Assembly (NCBI RefSeq): GCF_024199925.1
Contig: NZ_JANADR010000002.1
Coordinates: 186,001 to 250,000, forward strand
DNA length: 64,000 bases
From: Bradyrhizobium sp. CCGUVB1N3
Lineage (GTDB): Bacteria; Pseudomonadota; Alphaproteobacteria; Rhizobiales; Xanthobacteraceae
Direction of reading: 5' to 3'
The translations under genes and the position numbers were made by a program. Shown piece after piece: positions 1 through 10,157 of this stretch. Numbering within the stretch: the stretch's first letter is position 1; every line of letters begins with the position of its first letter. The notes beneath the pieces are model-generated. The model was not told the origin of the DNA and did no database searches. It saw only the letters and a list, made by a program, of their open reading frames with translations.

Positions 1-2
1 TC

Positions 3-1472
<1,470 letters not shown>

Positions 1473-1488
1473 TCCGGAGCGGCGCGTC

Positions 1489-1809
1489 ATGATCACCGGG
1501 GTCTTGGACCAGTGCCCGATCTGCGGCGCGCGGCTCAGCGGCGGCGACACCTGTCGGCGCTGCCGGGCGGAGCTTGAAACTGTCCACCGCATCGCGCAGC
1601 AGAGCGCGACGCTGGTGGGGGCCGGCCTTCAAAGCCTCGCCACTGGCGACTGGGCCGCCGCCGTCTGCCTGCTCCGCCGCGCCAGCACATTGCGGGCAAC
1701 ACCCGATCTCGCCTGGATCCTGTCGGCGCTCGCCGACGGTGAGGCGCCCGACGGCAGACGAACTGAGCCCGATCCGACCGCTACTCGGAGCGCCGGGCCG
1801 ACGGCCTGA
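1489..1809 (+). CDS. small zinc-ribbon protein downstream of Hsp70
   Basis: A protein of 106 residues. The ATG at 1489 is chosen because a GGAG lies 9 nt upstream and the zinc ribbon starts just after it (DQCPICGAR ... DTCRRC, two CxxC knuckles). The rest is helical (Leu/Ala rich), resembling a single TPR-like segment. A frame extension back to 1375 only reads antisense to the Hsp70 C-terminus and is rejected. The short spacing to the Hsp70 gene suggests a co-chaperone or adaptor role; this is inference, and no named family was recognised. Confidence 0.6.
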   Translation: MITGVLDQCPICGARLSGGDTCRRCRAELETVHRIAQQSATLVGAGLQSLATGDWAAAVCLLRRASTLRATPDLAWILSALADGEAPDGRRTEPDPTATRSAGPTA

Positions 1810-1859
1810 TCGGGGTGGATCAGTCGAACTTCCGGTATCAGCCCGAAACCGGGGTGAAT

Positions 1860-2050
1860 ACGGCGATCCCCGCGCCTGCGCGCGAGCGCGCCGTGAGCAC
1901 GTTTGAAAAGGCCAACATCCTGCAGAGCGGTTCGACGAGTATGTGAGCGGCCTGCACGAAGACGTTATGAAGCTCAGGGGAAGGGCGATCGGCCCCATAG
2001 ATCTGCTGCGGCTAACGGCGAAGAAACGGGTCGTGTATCATGCGGTCTGA
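1860..2050 (+). pseudogene. remnant of a small coding region
   Basis: Within the 330-bp gap between the zinc-ribbon gene and the next gene, one frame reads coding-like at the end (FDEYVSGLHEDVMKLRG ... KKRVVYHAV, stop at 2048-2050), while the preceding stretch reads coding-like in another frame (VSTFEKANILQ). This pattern fits a short gene that lost its frame. No family recognised. The rest of 1810-2139 shows nothing else. Confidence 0.25.
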
Positions 2051-2139
2051 CTTTTCAAAGCGGGTGGTCTGCAACGAATCGTGATCTGAGCTAAGGTCTA
2101 CTACAGACGATTTAGCTCACTCTGTTTCCGCGACTGGTT

Positions 2140-3264
2140 TCAGGTCTCGCCGCTGATGCGTCGTTCCTCGCCGAGCGGCACAATCCAGCCGCCTGCGCGG
2201 TCATATCGGGCAAAGTCATCAGGATGCACGATGGTAGCTAGGCGGTTGCGCACGGCGTCAGGCTCTGCGTCGATGGCTACGCGAATGAGATCGCGCTCGA
2301 TCCCGACAAAGACCGGCCGGAGGTTGAGGCGAGCGAGCGCTTCCTGGTCGGCGGGCGCGACATCGGCGTCGGTGATTGCTCCCGCGCGGGTAACGATGCC
2401 GCCGACAAGCCCGCCGATGGCGCTTGCCTCTTCCACGTCCCGTGCCGATGCGGCATCGAGCAGCACTCGCGCGAGTCCGAGATCGTCCTGGAGCCTTCGG
2501 GCAAATGGTTGATGCGTGAGACGATGGAGGGCGCCTGCCAATTCGGCATGACCGAGCGGCTTGATCAGGTTGGCGATATGCAGCCGAAGAAGGCCGATGA
2601 ACAGCGCGTTCTTTTCTTCGGGAGCGACGGGCTCGCCTTCATCGACGGGATCGCGGACCGAGAGATGGACATCGGCTGGACCAGCTACAGCCATTCCCCA
2701 GCGCGTTGCGATCGCGATGCGCTTCACCGTGACTTTGCGGCCTTGGGCGGTGACATCGATCCGTCCAGCCTGCGTCCATGCGCGATCCAGCGCCTTCGCG
2801 GGTTCTGCCACATCATGGCAGCCTTTCGCCTCGGCCACCGTTAGGGAGGAAAGGTCAGAGGCACAGGCGATCCAGTCGGGCAGGTCGCCGCGAAACGGGC
2901 GCTTGACCTTGACCTGTCTGCGGCGGTCCAGGTCGATGGTTCGGCTGCCGAGATGTGCAAAGATCGAAAGATTGAAGTGTCGCTCGAGATAGGCGCGGGC
3001 GACGAAGCGTCCAAACAGACCCGAGAGCGCAACTTTGACTTCGCGCGCCTGTCCAAGCGGCTCCCTGAAGATGAAAGGCGTTCCGGCGCCGGTCGGCGCC
3101 AGCAGTTCGTCGAGAATGGACCACGCGCCATAGGCGGCGCCGGGTGTCTGCAGCACCTCCCGAATGCCGGCATCCTCGATATCGGAGACTTCAAGGTCGA
3201 CGGTCGGGCCGGCGACGGGGCTCGCGGCCGCAGGGTCGAAGCTATGAAGGAATGTCCGAGTCAA
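2140..3264 (-). CDS. hypothetical protein, third gene of a HipBA operon
   Basis: 374 residues, acidic and without membrane segments or a signal peptide. The ATG at 3264 overlaps the hipA stop by 4 bp (ATGA), so it is translationally coupled to the toxin gene. Not assigned to a named family. The centre (IDLDRRRQVKVKRPFRGDLPDW ... SLTVAEAKG split here) hints at a restriction-endonuclease-like fold with a possible D...ExK arrangement (AEAKG), but this is weak. Being the third cistron of a hipB-hipA operon suggests a modifier or accessory of the toxin-antitoxin system. Confidence 0.7.
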   Translation of the reverse strand: MTRTFLHSFDPAAASPVAGPTVDLEVSDIEDAGIREVLQTPGAAYGAWSILDELLAPTGAGTPFIFREPLGQAREVKVALSGLFGRFVARAYLERHFNLSIFAHLGSRTIDLDRRRQVKVKRPFRGDLPDWIACASDLSSLTVAEAKGCHDVAEPAKALDRAWTQAGRIDVTAQGRKVTVKRIAIATRWGMAVAGPADVHLSVRDPVDEGEPVAPEEKNALFIGLLRLHIANLIKPLGHAELAGALHRLTHQPFARRLQDDLGLARVLLDAASARDVEEASAIGGLVGGIVTRAGAITDADVAPADQEALARLNLRPVFVGIERDLIRVAIDAEPDAVRNRLATIVHPDDFARYDRAGGWIVPLGEERRISGET

Positions 3265-4508
3265 AGCGCCAGCGCTCGTTTGAGGTCATCGTGCTCGAAA
3301 GCGCTGGCCATGCGATTGATCTCGGCGGCGCGGGCGCCGACGGCTTTGGCGGTGTCGCGCCAGGTAGCGGTCGCGGTCGCGACTTCCTTGATGATCGCGC
3401 GGGCCTGCGGCAGCGTGAGCCCGAAATATTCCGACGTGGCCTCGAGCAGATCGAGCGAGCAGGTGCCTTCGTCGAGGTCGATGTTCGTCGTCAGCACCCG
3501 CGCCTTCACATCGGTGGGCACTGGATTGAGATCGTAAGCCGGAGAGAGCGACCATCCCGCCTTTCCCAGCCACAGGAAACCGTGGTTGCGTAAATGATCA
3601 TCGACATTGGAGATCAGCACGTTGAAAACGACGCGCCGGTAGAGGGCATGAGCGTCCGTCCTTCCTTGCGCGCCATGCTGCGCGAGAGCGTCGACTATCT
3701 CCGGATAGCTGCCGCGCTCGCCGTCTTTGGCGCTCATCATCGCCATGGCGGACAGGAACGGGATGCGAACGGCGTCATTTCGATCAAAGCGTCGTGACAG
3801 CATGACGGCCTTGCCGGCCACCTCGATCAGTTCGTGTTGCGGGGTGGCGATGCCAGCCTTGCTGGCGAGCCGCAGCGCAATCTCTTCCCAGGTCTCCATG
3901 CTATAGTCGTCGGTCTCCTTTGGAAACTTGGCGATCGAGAGATGACCGTGTTGGTCGACGACCGAGGCCTTCGGCCGGGCGCCGCCGAGAGAGGAGCCTG
4001 GAGCGAAGATGAGCTGGAGATCTTCGTCCGTTTCCTCGTCGCGGAGAATGCGCTCGGTGATCTGGAGCAGTCGGCCGAGTTCGATCAGGGCGGGCACACC
4101 GGCGCGGATCGGTGCCTGGAAGGTTTCTTCGCCGACCCAGCGAAAGCGGAGGGCGCCAAGCCGCGTTTCGTCGGCAACGCCGAGCAGATAGTCACTTTCT
4201 GCAAGCGTGCGAACGGCGCGGCCTTCGCGATCGGCGAGGCGGCGTTCGGCGCGCTGCATGAGACGGCGGCCCCAGGTGTCAGGCGCGGAGTCGCCGATGG
4301 AGCCGAAAGTAGCCAGTCCGGCAGGAGGAGCAAAGGCGCCGCGCGTCAGGGCGAGGGCGGGTTCCAGGGAGAACCGGTCCGGATCATCAAGCCACGCGCC
4401 ATCGTACTCGAAAAGGATGGTCTCCGAGCCGCGAGCGCGATTGCTTCTGGCCAATCCGATGCGGCGCGTGTGGCCGCCGAGATCAATATGCACCTCGAAG
4501 TCAGCCAT
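3261..4508 (-). CDS. hipA: HipA-type serine/threonine kinase toxin
   Basis: 415 residues, normal length for HipA kinases, which induce growth arrest by phosphorylating a translation factor or aminoacyl-tRNA synthetase. Visible motifs: an N-terminal subdomain with GSIGDSAPDTWGRRLM; the glycine-rich ATP loop region GSSLGGARPKA; the catalytic stretch NVLISNVDDHLRNHGF (D acting as base, N binding metal); and the metal-binding SLSPAYDLNP. The start overlaps the end of the upstream HTH gene (4501-4508), typical of hipB-hipA coupling. All expected catalytic residues are present, so the gene is probably functional. Confidence 0.93.
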   Translation of the reverse strand: MADFEVHIDLGGHTRRIGLARSNRARGSETILFEYDGAWLDDPDRFSLEPALALTRGAFAPPAGLATFGSIGDSAPDTWGRRLMQRAERRLADREGRAVRTLAESDYLLGVADETRLGALRFRWVGEETFQAPIRAGVPALIELGRLLQITERILRDEETDEDLQLIFAPGSSLGGARPKASVVDQHGHLSIAKFPKETDDYSMETWEEIALRLASKAGIATPQHELIEVAGKAVMLSRRFDRNDAVRIPFLSAMAMMSAKDGERGSYPEIVDALAQHGAQGRTDAHALYRRVVFNVLISNVDDHLRNHGFLWLGKAGWSLSPAYDLNPVPTDVKARVLTTNIDLDEGTCSLDLLEATSEYFGLTLPQARAIIKEVATATATWRDTAKAVGARAAEINRMASAFEHDDLKRALAL

Positions 4509-4836
4509 TGCGTGAGGCTCCGGTCTTGCGTTTGACGTGGATATGCTTGGGCAGCTCGGCGCTGGCGAGCGCCTGGCCGACGCTGTCGTTGCTGATGTCG
4601 GCGACTTTGATCAAGCCGTCGAGCAGGCCGAGTGCCTGAAGAACGCCGGCATAGATGCCAATGCTGACGTTGGTGTCGCCGGCTTCGACCCTTTGCAGTG
4701 TCGAGCGGGACGTGAAGGCGCGCTCGGCCACGACCGCCATCGGCAGCCGCCGGCGCCGCCGGGCATCGTGGATGTCGGCGCCGAGCTTGCGCAGGGCCCG
4801 TCGAACGGCGGCGGGAGGATTGTGGGGGGTCGGCAT
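4501..4836 (-). CDS. hipB: HipB-like XRE-family antitoxin/repressor
   Basis: 111 residues with an N-terminal Xre helix-turn-helix (LGADIHDARRRRRLPMAVVA ... TSRSTLQRVEAGDTN). Such proteins bind HipA and repress their own operon. The ATG at 4836 is preceded by AAGGTG and by a good promoter that overlaps a 12-bp palindromic arm pair, an autoregulation layout. The C-terminal tail is basic (KHIHVKRKTG). First gene of a three-gene operon, hipB-hipA-2140..3264. Confidence 0.85.
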   Translation of the reverse strand: MPTPHNPPAAVRRALRKLGADIHDARRRRRLPMAVVAERAFTSRSTLQRVEAGDTNVSIGIYAGVLQALGLLDGLIKVADISNDSVGQALASAELPKHIHVKRKTGASRNG

Positions 4837-4843
4837 TTGACAC

Positions 4844-4887
4844 CTTCGTGCTACAGATTTATAAGATGTGTAGCACGAAGCTTACAA
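4844..4887 (-). promoter_or_regulatory. hipB promoter with palindromic operator
   Basis: A perfect 12-bp inverted repeat (CTTCGTGCTACA at 4844-4855 and its complement at 4869-4880) has 13 bp between its arms. On the minus strand a TTGTAA (4887-4882) and a TATAAA (4863-4858) sit 18 bp apart, so the -10 box lies between the operator arms and the -35 box just outside. The predicted leader before the hipB ATG is about 14 nt. The layout suggests HipB (with HipA) blocks RNA polymerase directly. Confidence 0.75.
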
Positions 4888-5026
4888 ATCCTCTAGTTGG
4901 CCAACGCCGGTATTACCGTAGTGGATGGTCGCCAAAGCGTATATATCGGCCAAGGAGAGGGCCTATTGGTTGAGAACTGTCAAAAACCCGGCGTAGTCTC
5001 CGAAAGTCGGTATTCGCATCTCGGGA

Positions 5027-5153
5027 TGTGTTTCGGCGTGGGGTCTCAACCATCATCGGCGTGGGGGTCCCATCATTTCAATTTAATGAAATCAATGGCC
5101 TGAAGCGGTCCCGACGACGCCGATGGGGGGCATTTTTCGATCAGCATTCACAA
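5027..5153. repeat. 127-bp repeat, copy 1 (IS21-like terminal sequence)
   Basis: Nearly identical to 7672-7798 in the same orientation. It begins with TG and carries internal repeats (TCGGCGTGGGGTC at 5033 and TCGGCGTGGGGGTC shortly after), the multiple-terminal-repeat style of IS21-family ends. No transposase gene is attached here. The sequence from 4888 to 5026 shows nothing identifiable. Confidence 0.6.
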
Positions 5154-5449
5154 ACAGATCCGGTTGCCGCCTTTTTTGCGTCGTCTTGGACATGGGCTCC
5201 TCCCTCGACGGGAGGCGATTCCTCCCGACGCGAGGCTACGAGGACGTCAAGGAACGTGCGAAGGCTCAAGAAGTCGGTCCACTGGGAGAAACGGATCAGC
5301 TATAACTTTAGCCGATGCTGCTTCGGGCTCCGTCATCCATGCCGGCAGAAGATGGAGACGGCCGTTCTCGCGGCGAACCGTGAAGTGGCGATGGCCATCG
5401 TGGATTTGTTAGCCGAGCACGACCAGGTCCCGGCCAGCGTCAGGATGGA

Positions 5450-5707
5450 ATGGATATGTTACTCGAACGTCGTTGCCCGAAATCCCTGCATCATGCAGCC
5501 CCTTCGGAAGGCGGCGCCGAGACATGGGCCATTCTCGCGTCGCTTATCAACACGGCAAAGCTGCAAGACATCGACCCGCGGCACTATCTGACCGATGTTC
5601 TTGAGCGCATCGTCTCCGGTCGTACAAAGATCAATCAGCTGAACATGCTGTTGCCGTGGAATTGGAAGGCCGAGCGCGACAGTCCGCAGGCAAAGCTCGC
5701 CGCCTGA
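5450..5707 (+). pseudogene. IS66-family TnpC, C-terminal fragment
   Basis: The frame carries the typical TnpC end: GGAETWAILASLINTAKLQ, DPRHYLTDVLERIVSG, LLPWNWKAE. Only the last ~65 residues of a ~520-residue transposase remain; the N-terminal side is unrelated sequence. 5154-5449 contains no supportable gene. Confidence 0.7.
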
Positions 5708-6145
5708 TCAGTTCGACGGCAGGGCATCTGGAACTTCCTCCGCATCGCTGGTGTCGTCATAGATCTCCTCGCGGATCACGCGCAGCGTCACCTCGTGCAG
5801 ATAGACTTGCAGCGCCTTCTCCAGCTCGGTGAACTCCGGTAGCAGAACCTTGTCGACGAAGCCTCGTGACGCACGGATCATCACCGTGTTGCGTCGCTGG
5901 CGGTGATAACGAAACGGCCGCAGCCCGTATCGGCGGCAAAGCGCCAAGAACAGGTGCCGCGACCATTGGTCAGGAAGTGACAATTGCTGCTCGATCGGCG
6001 GATCGTGGCGAGCCACTTCCTCGACCCGAGCACGCACGCGCTGTAGCGTAGCTTCCGCCGCGAGGCGCTCACCGGCAGTTCCGGCACCCGCGAACAACGC
6101 CTCGATCTTCCGAAGCTTCTCGCGTAGCTGCGACTCGCTGGTCAT
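5708..6145 (-). CDS. conserved hypothetical protein
   Basis: 145 residues; soluble and highly charged. The N-terminus resembles DUF2786-type helices (REKLRKIEALFAGAGTAGE), followed by LPDQWSRHLFLALCRRYGL and a basic stretch RYHRQRRNTVM, then an acidic C-terminus. The family is common on alphaproteobacterial plasmids next to mobile elements, but I know of no demonstrated function. The stop abuts the IS66 fragment; the ATG at 6145 has no strong ribosome-binding site. Confidence 0.7.
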   Translation of the reverse strand: MTSESQLREKLRKIEALFAGAGTAGERLAAEATLQRVRARVEEVARHDPPIEQQLSLPDQWSRHLFLALCRRYGLRPFRYHRQRRNTVMIRASRGFVDKVLLPEFTELEKALQVYLHEVTLRVIREEIYDDTSDAEEVPDALPSN

Positions 6146-6922
6146 TCCGAGGTCCCCCGTTACCCGCTCTAACCCACGATCACCCCATCACCACGTGCCT
6201 GCGGCGTCAATCATCCCGACCGCGCTATCCCGAGCATTCCGCGCGAGTCAAGGTCCGGTATGGTGATCCTCTCGTGACGCTCACACTGAAACTGCCCGCA
6301 ATCTATGATGGCCTCAGGCAGAACGAGCTCGCGCTGGCCTCGATCATGGCAGCGCGCACACTGCTTCGTCATCGAGGTGCATAGCGGGACCGACTACTCC
6401 ACAGTTGTTGGCTTCGATGACAACTACGTCGCGCGGCTCGGCTCCTTTCTCATGATCCTCGCACAAACTGAGTATGTCGTCGCCGAAGTGGTTGGCCTGA
6501 GAGAGTGGGGACGGCCCCGGTGGCGGCGATGGTCAGATGGACAAGGCAAACTCGGCTAAATTCCTGGACGTCGGCTAACTGGCGGTCGGACCTGCCGTCG
6601 AATATTGACAACCGACGTGTTGTCTTCCCCCGCATTGGGACTCACGAGCGGGCAGCACTGATATCCGTGATCTGTTCGACGAAGACGGCAGCTGTCTTGC
6701 CGATACGGGCCTACCGCCTTTGTGGTGCGTCAAGGAGATAATGGCCAGCGCCGACGTCACCTATATATGGCGGCGATGCCGAACGGTCCGCGGCCAGGTT
6801 TTGGCGTGAGTGCAGCGCCAGCCGTACGCCGTGATTGTTCTCGAAAGGCGTCACTCATGGAAACCGGAGCGACGACGCTCTCGCCAAACGGACGGCAGTA
6901 CTTGTCGTGCATGGGATGGGCA
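6146..6922. other. non-coding or decayed stretch
   Basis: No supportable gene. A short frame at 6274-6384 (LTLKLPAIYDGLRQNE) and the frame just after it (GTDYSTVVGFDDNYVARLG) look coding-like but are out of phase, suggesting a frameshifted remnant of one small unrecognised protein. Confidence 0.4.
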
Positions 6923-7671
6923 CCTAGCCCGTCTTATTCGCGAGAGGGCGCCTGAGAGGCTGGCGAGCGTGGTGTAAAGCGCTGATGCGGCGTAGGATTC
7001 GGTTGCGAAGCCAACCCCATCACCTCAACCGCGAACGCCACGCCCGCCATGACCGATGATACGATTCTGCCCTTCTCGTTTCCAGCCGTTCACGCCAAGA
7101 AAGTCACAGCTGCCTTCGATGGTGGACGCCTAACCTCGAATGGGGGCGTGATGCTTCTGGCGATGGCCGAGCGGCGTCTCGGTTTGGCCGACAATTTGGC
7201 CCGGGTGTTCCCGGATCGGCGCGATCCGACGCGGGTCGTGCACAGCCTTGTCGATATGTTCCGCGCGCGCATGTTCGCGATCTGCTGCGGCTACGAGGAC
7301 GCCGACGACCTTACGTGATCCGACTGACCTACACTTTGGTCAACGCATGGATGGATAGCTACCCGCGCGCGCCGGCATCCGTCACGCTCGACATCGATGA
7401 TACCTGCGATGTCGTCCACGGCCATCAGCAGCTCTCGCTGTTCAACGCTCATTATGACGAACGCTGCTTCCTGCCGATCCACGTCTACGACACGGAGAAG
7501 AGCCGGCCCGTGGCGGTCGTGCTGCGGCCCGGCAAGACGCCGGGCGGCGTCGAGGTGCGTGCCCATCTGCGCCGCCTGATACGGCATATCCGGACGCGGT
7601 GGCACAAGACGCGAATTACGTTCCGTGGCGACGGGCACTATGCTCGGCCGGAGGCCATGACGTGGTGCGAG
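6923..7671 (+). mobile_element. IS1380-family element, truncated copy
   Basis: The left end matches the intact element at 35832 base for base (CCTAGCCCGTCTTATTCGCG, start codon at +126 in both). This copy has lost about 118 bp inside the transposase (junction near 7311-7315), and its right side stops at 7671, where the 127-bp IS21-like repeat begins. Confidence 0.9.
7049..7671 (+). pseudogene. IS1380-family transposase, broken
   Basis: The start is identical to the 447-residue transposase at 35958 (MTDDTILPFSFPAVHAKK). After residue 88 (DADDL) a deletion of about 118 bp shifts the frame; the sequence then continues (LTYTLVNAWMDSYPR ... GDGHYARPEAMTWCE) until it is cut at 7671. It cannot make a functional enzyme. 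Confidence 0.9.
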
Positions 7672-7798
7672 TGTGTTTCGGCGTGGGGTCTCAACCATGA
7701 TCGGCGTGGGGGTCCCATCGTTTCAATTCAATGAAATCAATGGCCTGAAGGGGTCCCGACGACGCCGATGGGGATCATTTTTCGATCAGCATTCACAA
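7672..7798. repeat. 127-bp repeat, copy 2 (IS21-like terminal sequence)
   Basis: Partner of 5027-5153. Its left edge falls exactly at the break in the IS1380 transposase, so it marks the end of an element that inserted there and was later deleted. 7799-8224 contains no recognisable feature except the upstream region of the next operon. Confidence 0.6.
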
Positions 7799-8224
7799 CT
7801 GAGATCCAGACAGGCTGTCGGTCTGGGCTGAGCGCGGCAGAGGGCCAGGATGGGCTCGGAGATCTCCCGCGGGGAGGTGGTAAAGGTTTTCTGAAAGATC
7901 TCAGTTCGTATCGCCAGCATGACCTCCATTCCCGTTTTGGGCCTGAAAGGAGGATTATCGTTCTTGAGGCGACAGAACGAGCTAAGATATTGATCTATCG
8001 TATCAATATCCCCATATTTAGTTGAATAAGACGCTTGCTGGTCGGAGGTCAGGTTCCTTAGACCTTGGCGATTTTCCGGGTTTTTTGCCCCGTTGCCCGA
8101 GCTTATCGGAACTGCTAGTTTGAACGGACAGGGAACATCCGCCGTCCAGAGGATTGGTGAGAAGCTGGATTTTTAAGGGTCGATGCCTTATTTTCCACCC
8201 TGAGATAGGCACTGGTCGAGAACC

Positions 8225-8611
8225 ATGAGCGTCCGGATCAACCGGGAATACGTGAACGACACCGCGAAGCTGATCATGCATCGGCTTATTGCGCGGCAGA
8301 TCGGCCGTGACCCGTCGCTGGTCGAAAGGGCGAAGGATTCTTTGGCCCATAACTCTCAGCGTTTCGAAGGCTACGCTTTCGTTTGCGAGTGGTCGGACAT
8401 GCTTGGCTTTCCTCCTTCTACGGTCCGCCGCCGTCTGACGAGCCGCGACGAAGAGATGACGCGTCTGCGTCTGTCCTCACCTTTCGTTTTGGCGGAAGGC
8501 ATCAATTTCGAGGACGACACTCTGCGCCGTCGTATCTGGAAGGCGGCGAAGCGGATTGCCGAGAGATCTGCGATCCATCAGACCGCGGCGCTTCCGCGGA
8601 TGGCTGCGTGA
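8225..8611 (+). CDS. antitoxin-like partner of a nucleotidyltransferase
   Basis: 128 residues, helical and basic, no membrane segments. The middle (EWSDMLGFPPSTVRRRLTSR) can be read as a helix-turn-helix, suggesting DNA binding. The stop overlaps the GTG start of the next gene (GTGA), so the two are translationally coupled, as in type II/IV toxin-antitoxin or AbiE-like modules. No named family is assigned. Confidence 0.65.
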   Translation: MSVRINREYVNDTAKLIMHRLIARQIGRDPSLVERAKDSLAHNSQRFEGYAFVCEWSDMLGFPPSTVRRRLTSRDEEMTRLRLSSPFVLAEGINFEDDTLRRRIWKAAKRIAERSAIHQTAALPRMAA

Positions 8612-9243
8612 CACAAAACTCGTTTGTTCGCACTATTGAAGACCTTGTCGAGACAGTCAGGGTGATCGCCCGGCTGTTTAAAACCGACAAGGTCTTCATC
8701 ATCGGCAGCCAAAGCATCTTGCTTTCATGGCCAGACGCCCCAGTCGTCCTACGCACCTCTGGCGAAATCGACGCTTATCCGGAGAACGCGAAGATTTGGG
8801 AGATTCAGCAGAAGGAACTGGATCCCGAAGACGATCCAGAGGCTTCAGAAGAGATCAATGCCCTCTATGGCGAGGGCTCTAAATTCCATCGCGAGCACGG
8901 CTTCTATATCGACGGTGTCGACGAGAACACCGCGCGGCTTCCTGACGATTGGAATAAGCGGACGATCACCAAGACGGTCGACGTCGACGATCGAAAGGTC
9001 CTAGCCGTTGCCCCATGTCCTGAGGACATCATCGTATCCAAACTCGCTCGCTTGTCCGACAAGGACAAGGAGTTCGTGGAAGGCTACCACCAGGCGCGAC
9101 CGTTCGATCGCGAGCTCGTTGTCGAGCGCATCAAGGCGACGAAGCTTGAGGCCGAACTTCAGAAGCGAGCCATAAACTTCGTGCGCGACCTTGCGGATAC
9201 GCCGAAAGCAGATGCTGCGGCAGGCAAGACGGTCGGATCATAG
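8608..9243 (+). CDS. DUF6036-like nucleotidyltransferase, putative toxin
   Basis: 211 residues. The GTG at 8608 is preferred over the upstream frame extension to 8383 because it overlaps the preceding stop and immediately precedes the conserved core. The core FIIGSQSILLSWPDAP ... TSGEIDAYPEN fits the GS...D.D signature of minimal nucleotidyltransferases (AbiEii/DUF6036 type). The later LAVAPCPEDIIVSKLARLS is also typical of that group. Probable target: tRNA or another RNA (inference from family). Intact, in an otherwise decayed area. Confidence 0.72.
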   Translation: MTQNSFVRTIEDLVETVRVIARLFKTDKVFIIGSQSILLSWPDAPVVLRTSGEIDAYPENAKIWEIQQKELDPEDDPEASEEINALYGEGSKFHREHGFYIDGVDENTARLPDDWNKRTITKTVDVDDRKVLAVAPCPEDIIVSKLARLSDKDKEFVEGYHQARPFDRELVVERIKATKLEAELQKRAINFVRDLADTPKADAAAGKTVGS

Positions 9244-9359
9244 CCGTTGCCGGCTGTGTAACCTATCGCGCCTTAGATTCAGCGTCGGGAGCGAGAGAGA
9301 ATTGTTCCGCGCGTTGCAACCGAATGACTTGTCCCATAGCGGGTCCCCAACTCTCTAAA

Positions 9360-9550
9360 TTATGCTGCACGCACGTTCGTCAGAAACCGCGCGACTTGAT
9401 CTTTCAGGCGGATGCGTCGTATGACCACGACTGGCCGCAGACAGCACTTGAGTCGAAGCAGATCCGGTCTCCGACGCGCCTTGCTGGACGTTGACGATGT
9501 TGCTGCTGACTTGCTCGGTACCCTGGACCGAGCTATGGCTGATTCTGGGT
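9360..9550 (-). pseudogene. chemotaxis receptor (MCP) C-terminal remnant
   Basis: Reading the minus strand gives GTEQVSSNIVNVQQGASETG, STQVLSAA and then, after a one-base frame change, LKDQVARFLTNVRAA and a stop. This is the usual end of a methyl-accepting chemotaxis protein. Only about 60 residues remain. The adjoining minus-strand frame at 9551-9706 (ELVLHFTVRTKGSLSPK) is unrecognised. Confidence 0.65.
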
Positions 9551-9735
9551 GGCGTGGCCTGATCAGGCGGCGTGGCTTTCAGTGGTCGGAATGACCTCGA
9601 TGCCGTCGGTCAACTTGAACACCATCAGCTTCGCGGTTTTCGGCGAGAGCGATCCTTTCGTCCGCACCGTGAAATGCAGCACAAGCTCGCGACGTATCAG
9701 GATGTCGCAATGGCCATGGGCCAGACTTGAACGGA

Positions 9736-9870
9736 GAGCCGTATGCGCTGAAAGGAGCCGTACGGTTCGGGGAGAAGAAGCGCTTATGCGCTTCTTCCTC
9801 CATTTCCGATGCGGCGTGGCTTCCTCGCGGCGGTCGTTGATGTGTCCAGCCGACGTTGCATCATCGACAC
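9736..9870 (+). pseudogene. group II intron 3' end fused to an IS3 fragment
   Basis: GAGCCGTA ... GAAA ... TACGGTTC at 9736-9768 resembles domain V of a group II intron, and GAAGAAGCGCTTATGCGCTTC just downstream (hairpin) resembles domain VI. It runs into a decayed IS3 OrfB stretch (MRRGF..LAAVVDV). The domain VI/exon junction is repeated on the other strand near 37640-37720, implying that the intron once sat in the IS3 transposase gene. Confidence 0.5.
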
Positions 9871-9894
9871 CGCCAACGATCCCAACGAAATCAG

Positions 9895-10157
9895 TGTACG
9901 AGAATGTCACCCGGGCGCTGAATCCCGCCGACCAGTTCGAGGCGTTCAGGAGGCTTGCTGAGGAGCGTGGCTTTGGCGCGGAGGAGATCGCAGCGCGCTT
10001 CGGGGTGACGCCGCATGTGGTGCGGCAACACCTCCGGTTGGGGGCGGTCTCCCCAAAATTGATCCAGCTGTATCGCGATGGCGATCTGCCCCTTGAGCAG
10101 TTGATGGCCTTTGCCATCACCAACGATCGGGCGCGGCAGCCAGATCGCAATGCCTGA
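9895..10157 (+). pseudogene. ParB/RepB-family fragment
   Basis: The frame carries the ParB core: ENVTRALNPADQFEAFRRLA, FGAEEIAARFGVTPHVVRQH (helix-turn-helix), LGAVSPKLIQLYRDGDLPLE, LMAFAITND. Both the N-terminal parS-binding box and the C-terminal half are missing, so this is a remnant of a plasmid-type ParB rather than an active partition gene. It is cut at about 10137 by an ATP-grasp remnant on the other strand. Confidence 0.75.

Noticed and set aside
3834..4535. 233-codon plus-strand ORF opposite hipA
   Set aside because: Shadow frame; hipA on the minus strand has all catalytic motifs.
5028..5591. 187-codon ORF through the IS21-like repeat
   Set aside because: Read-through of a repeat and IS debris; not a conserved protein.
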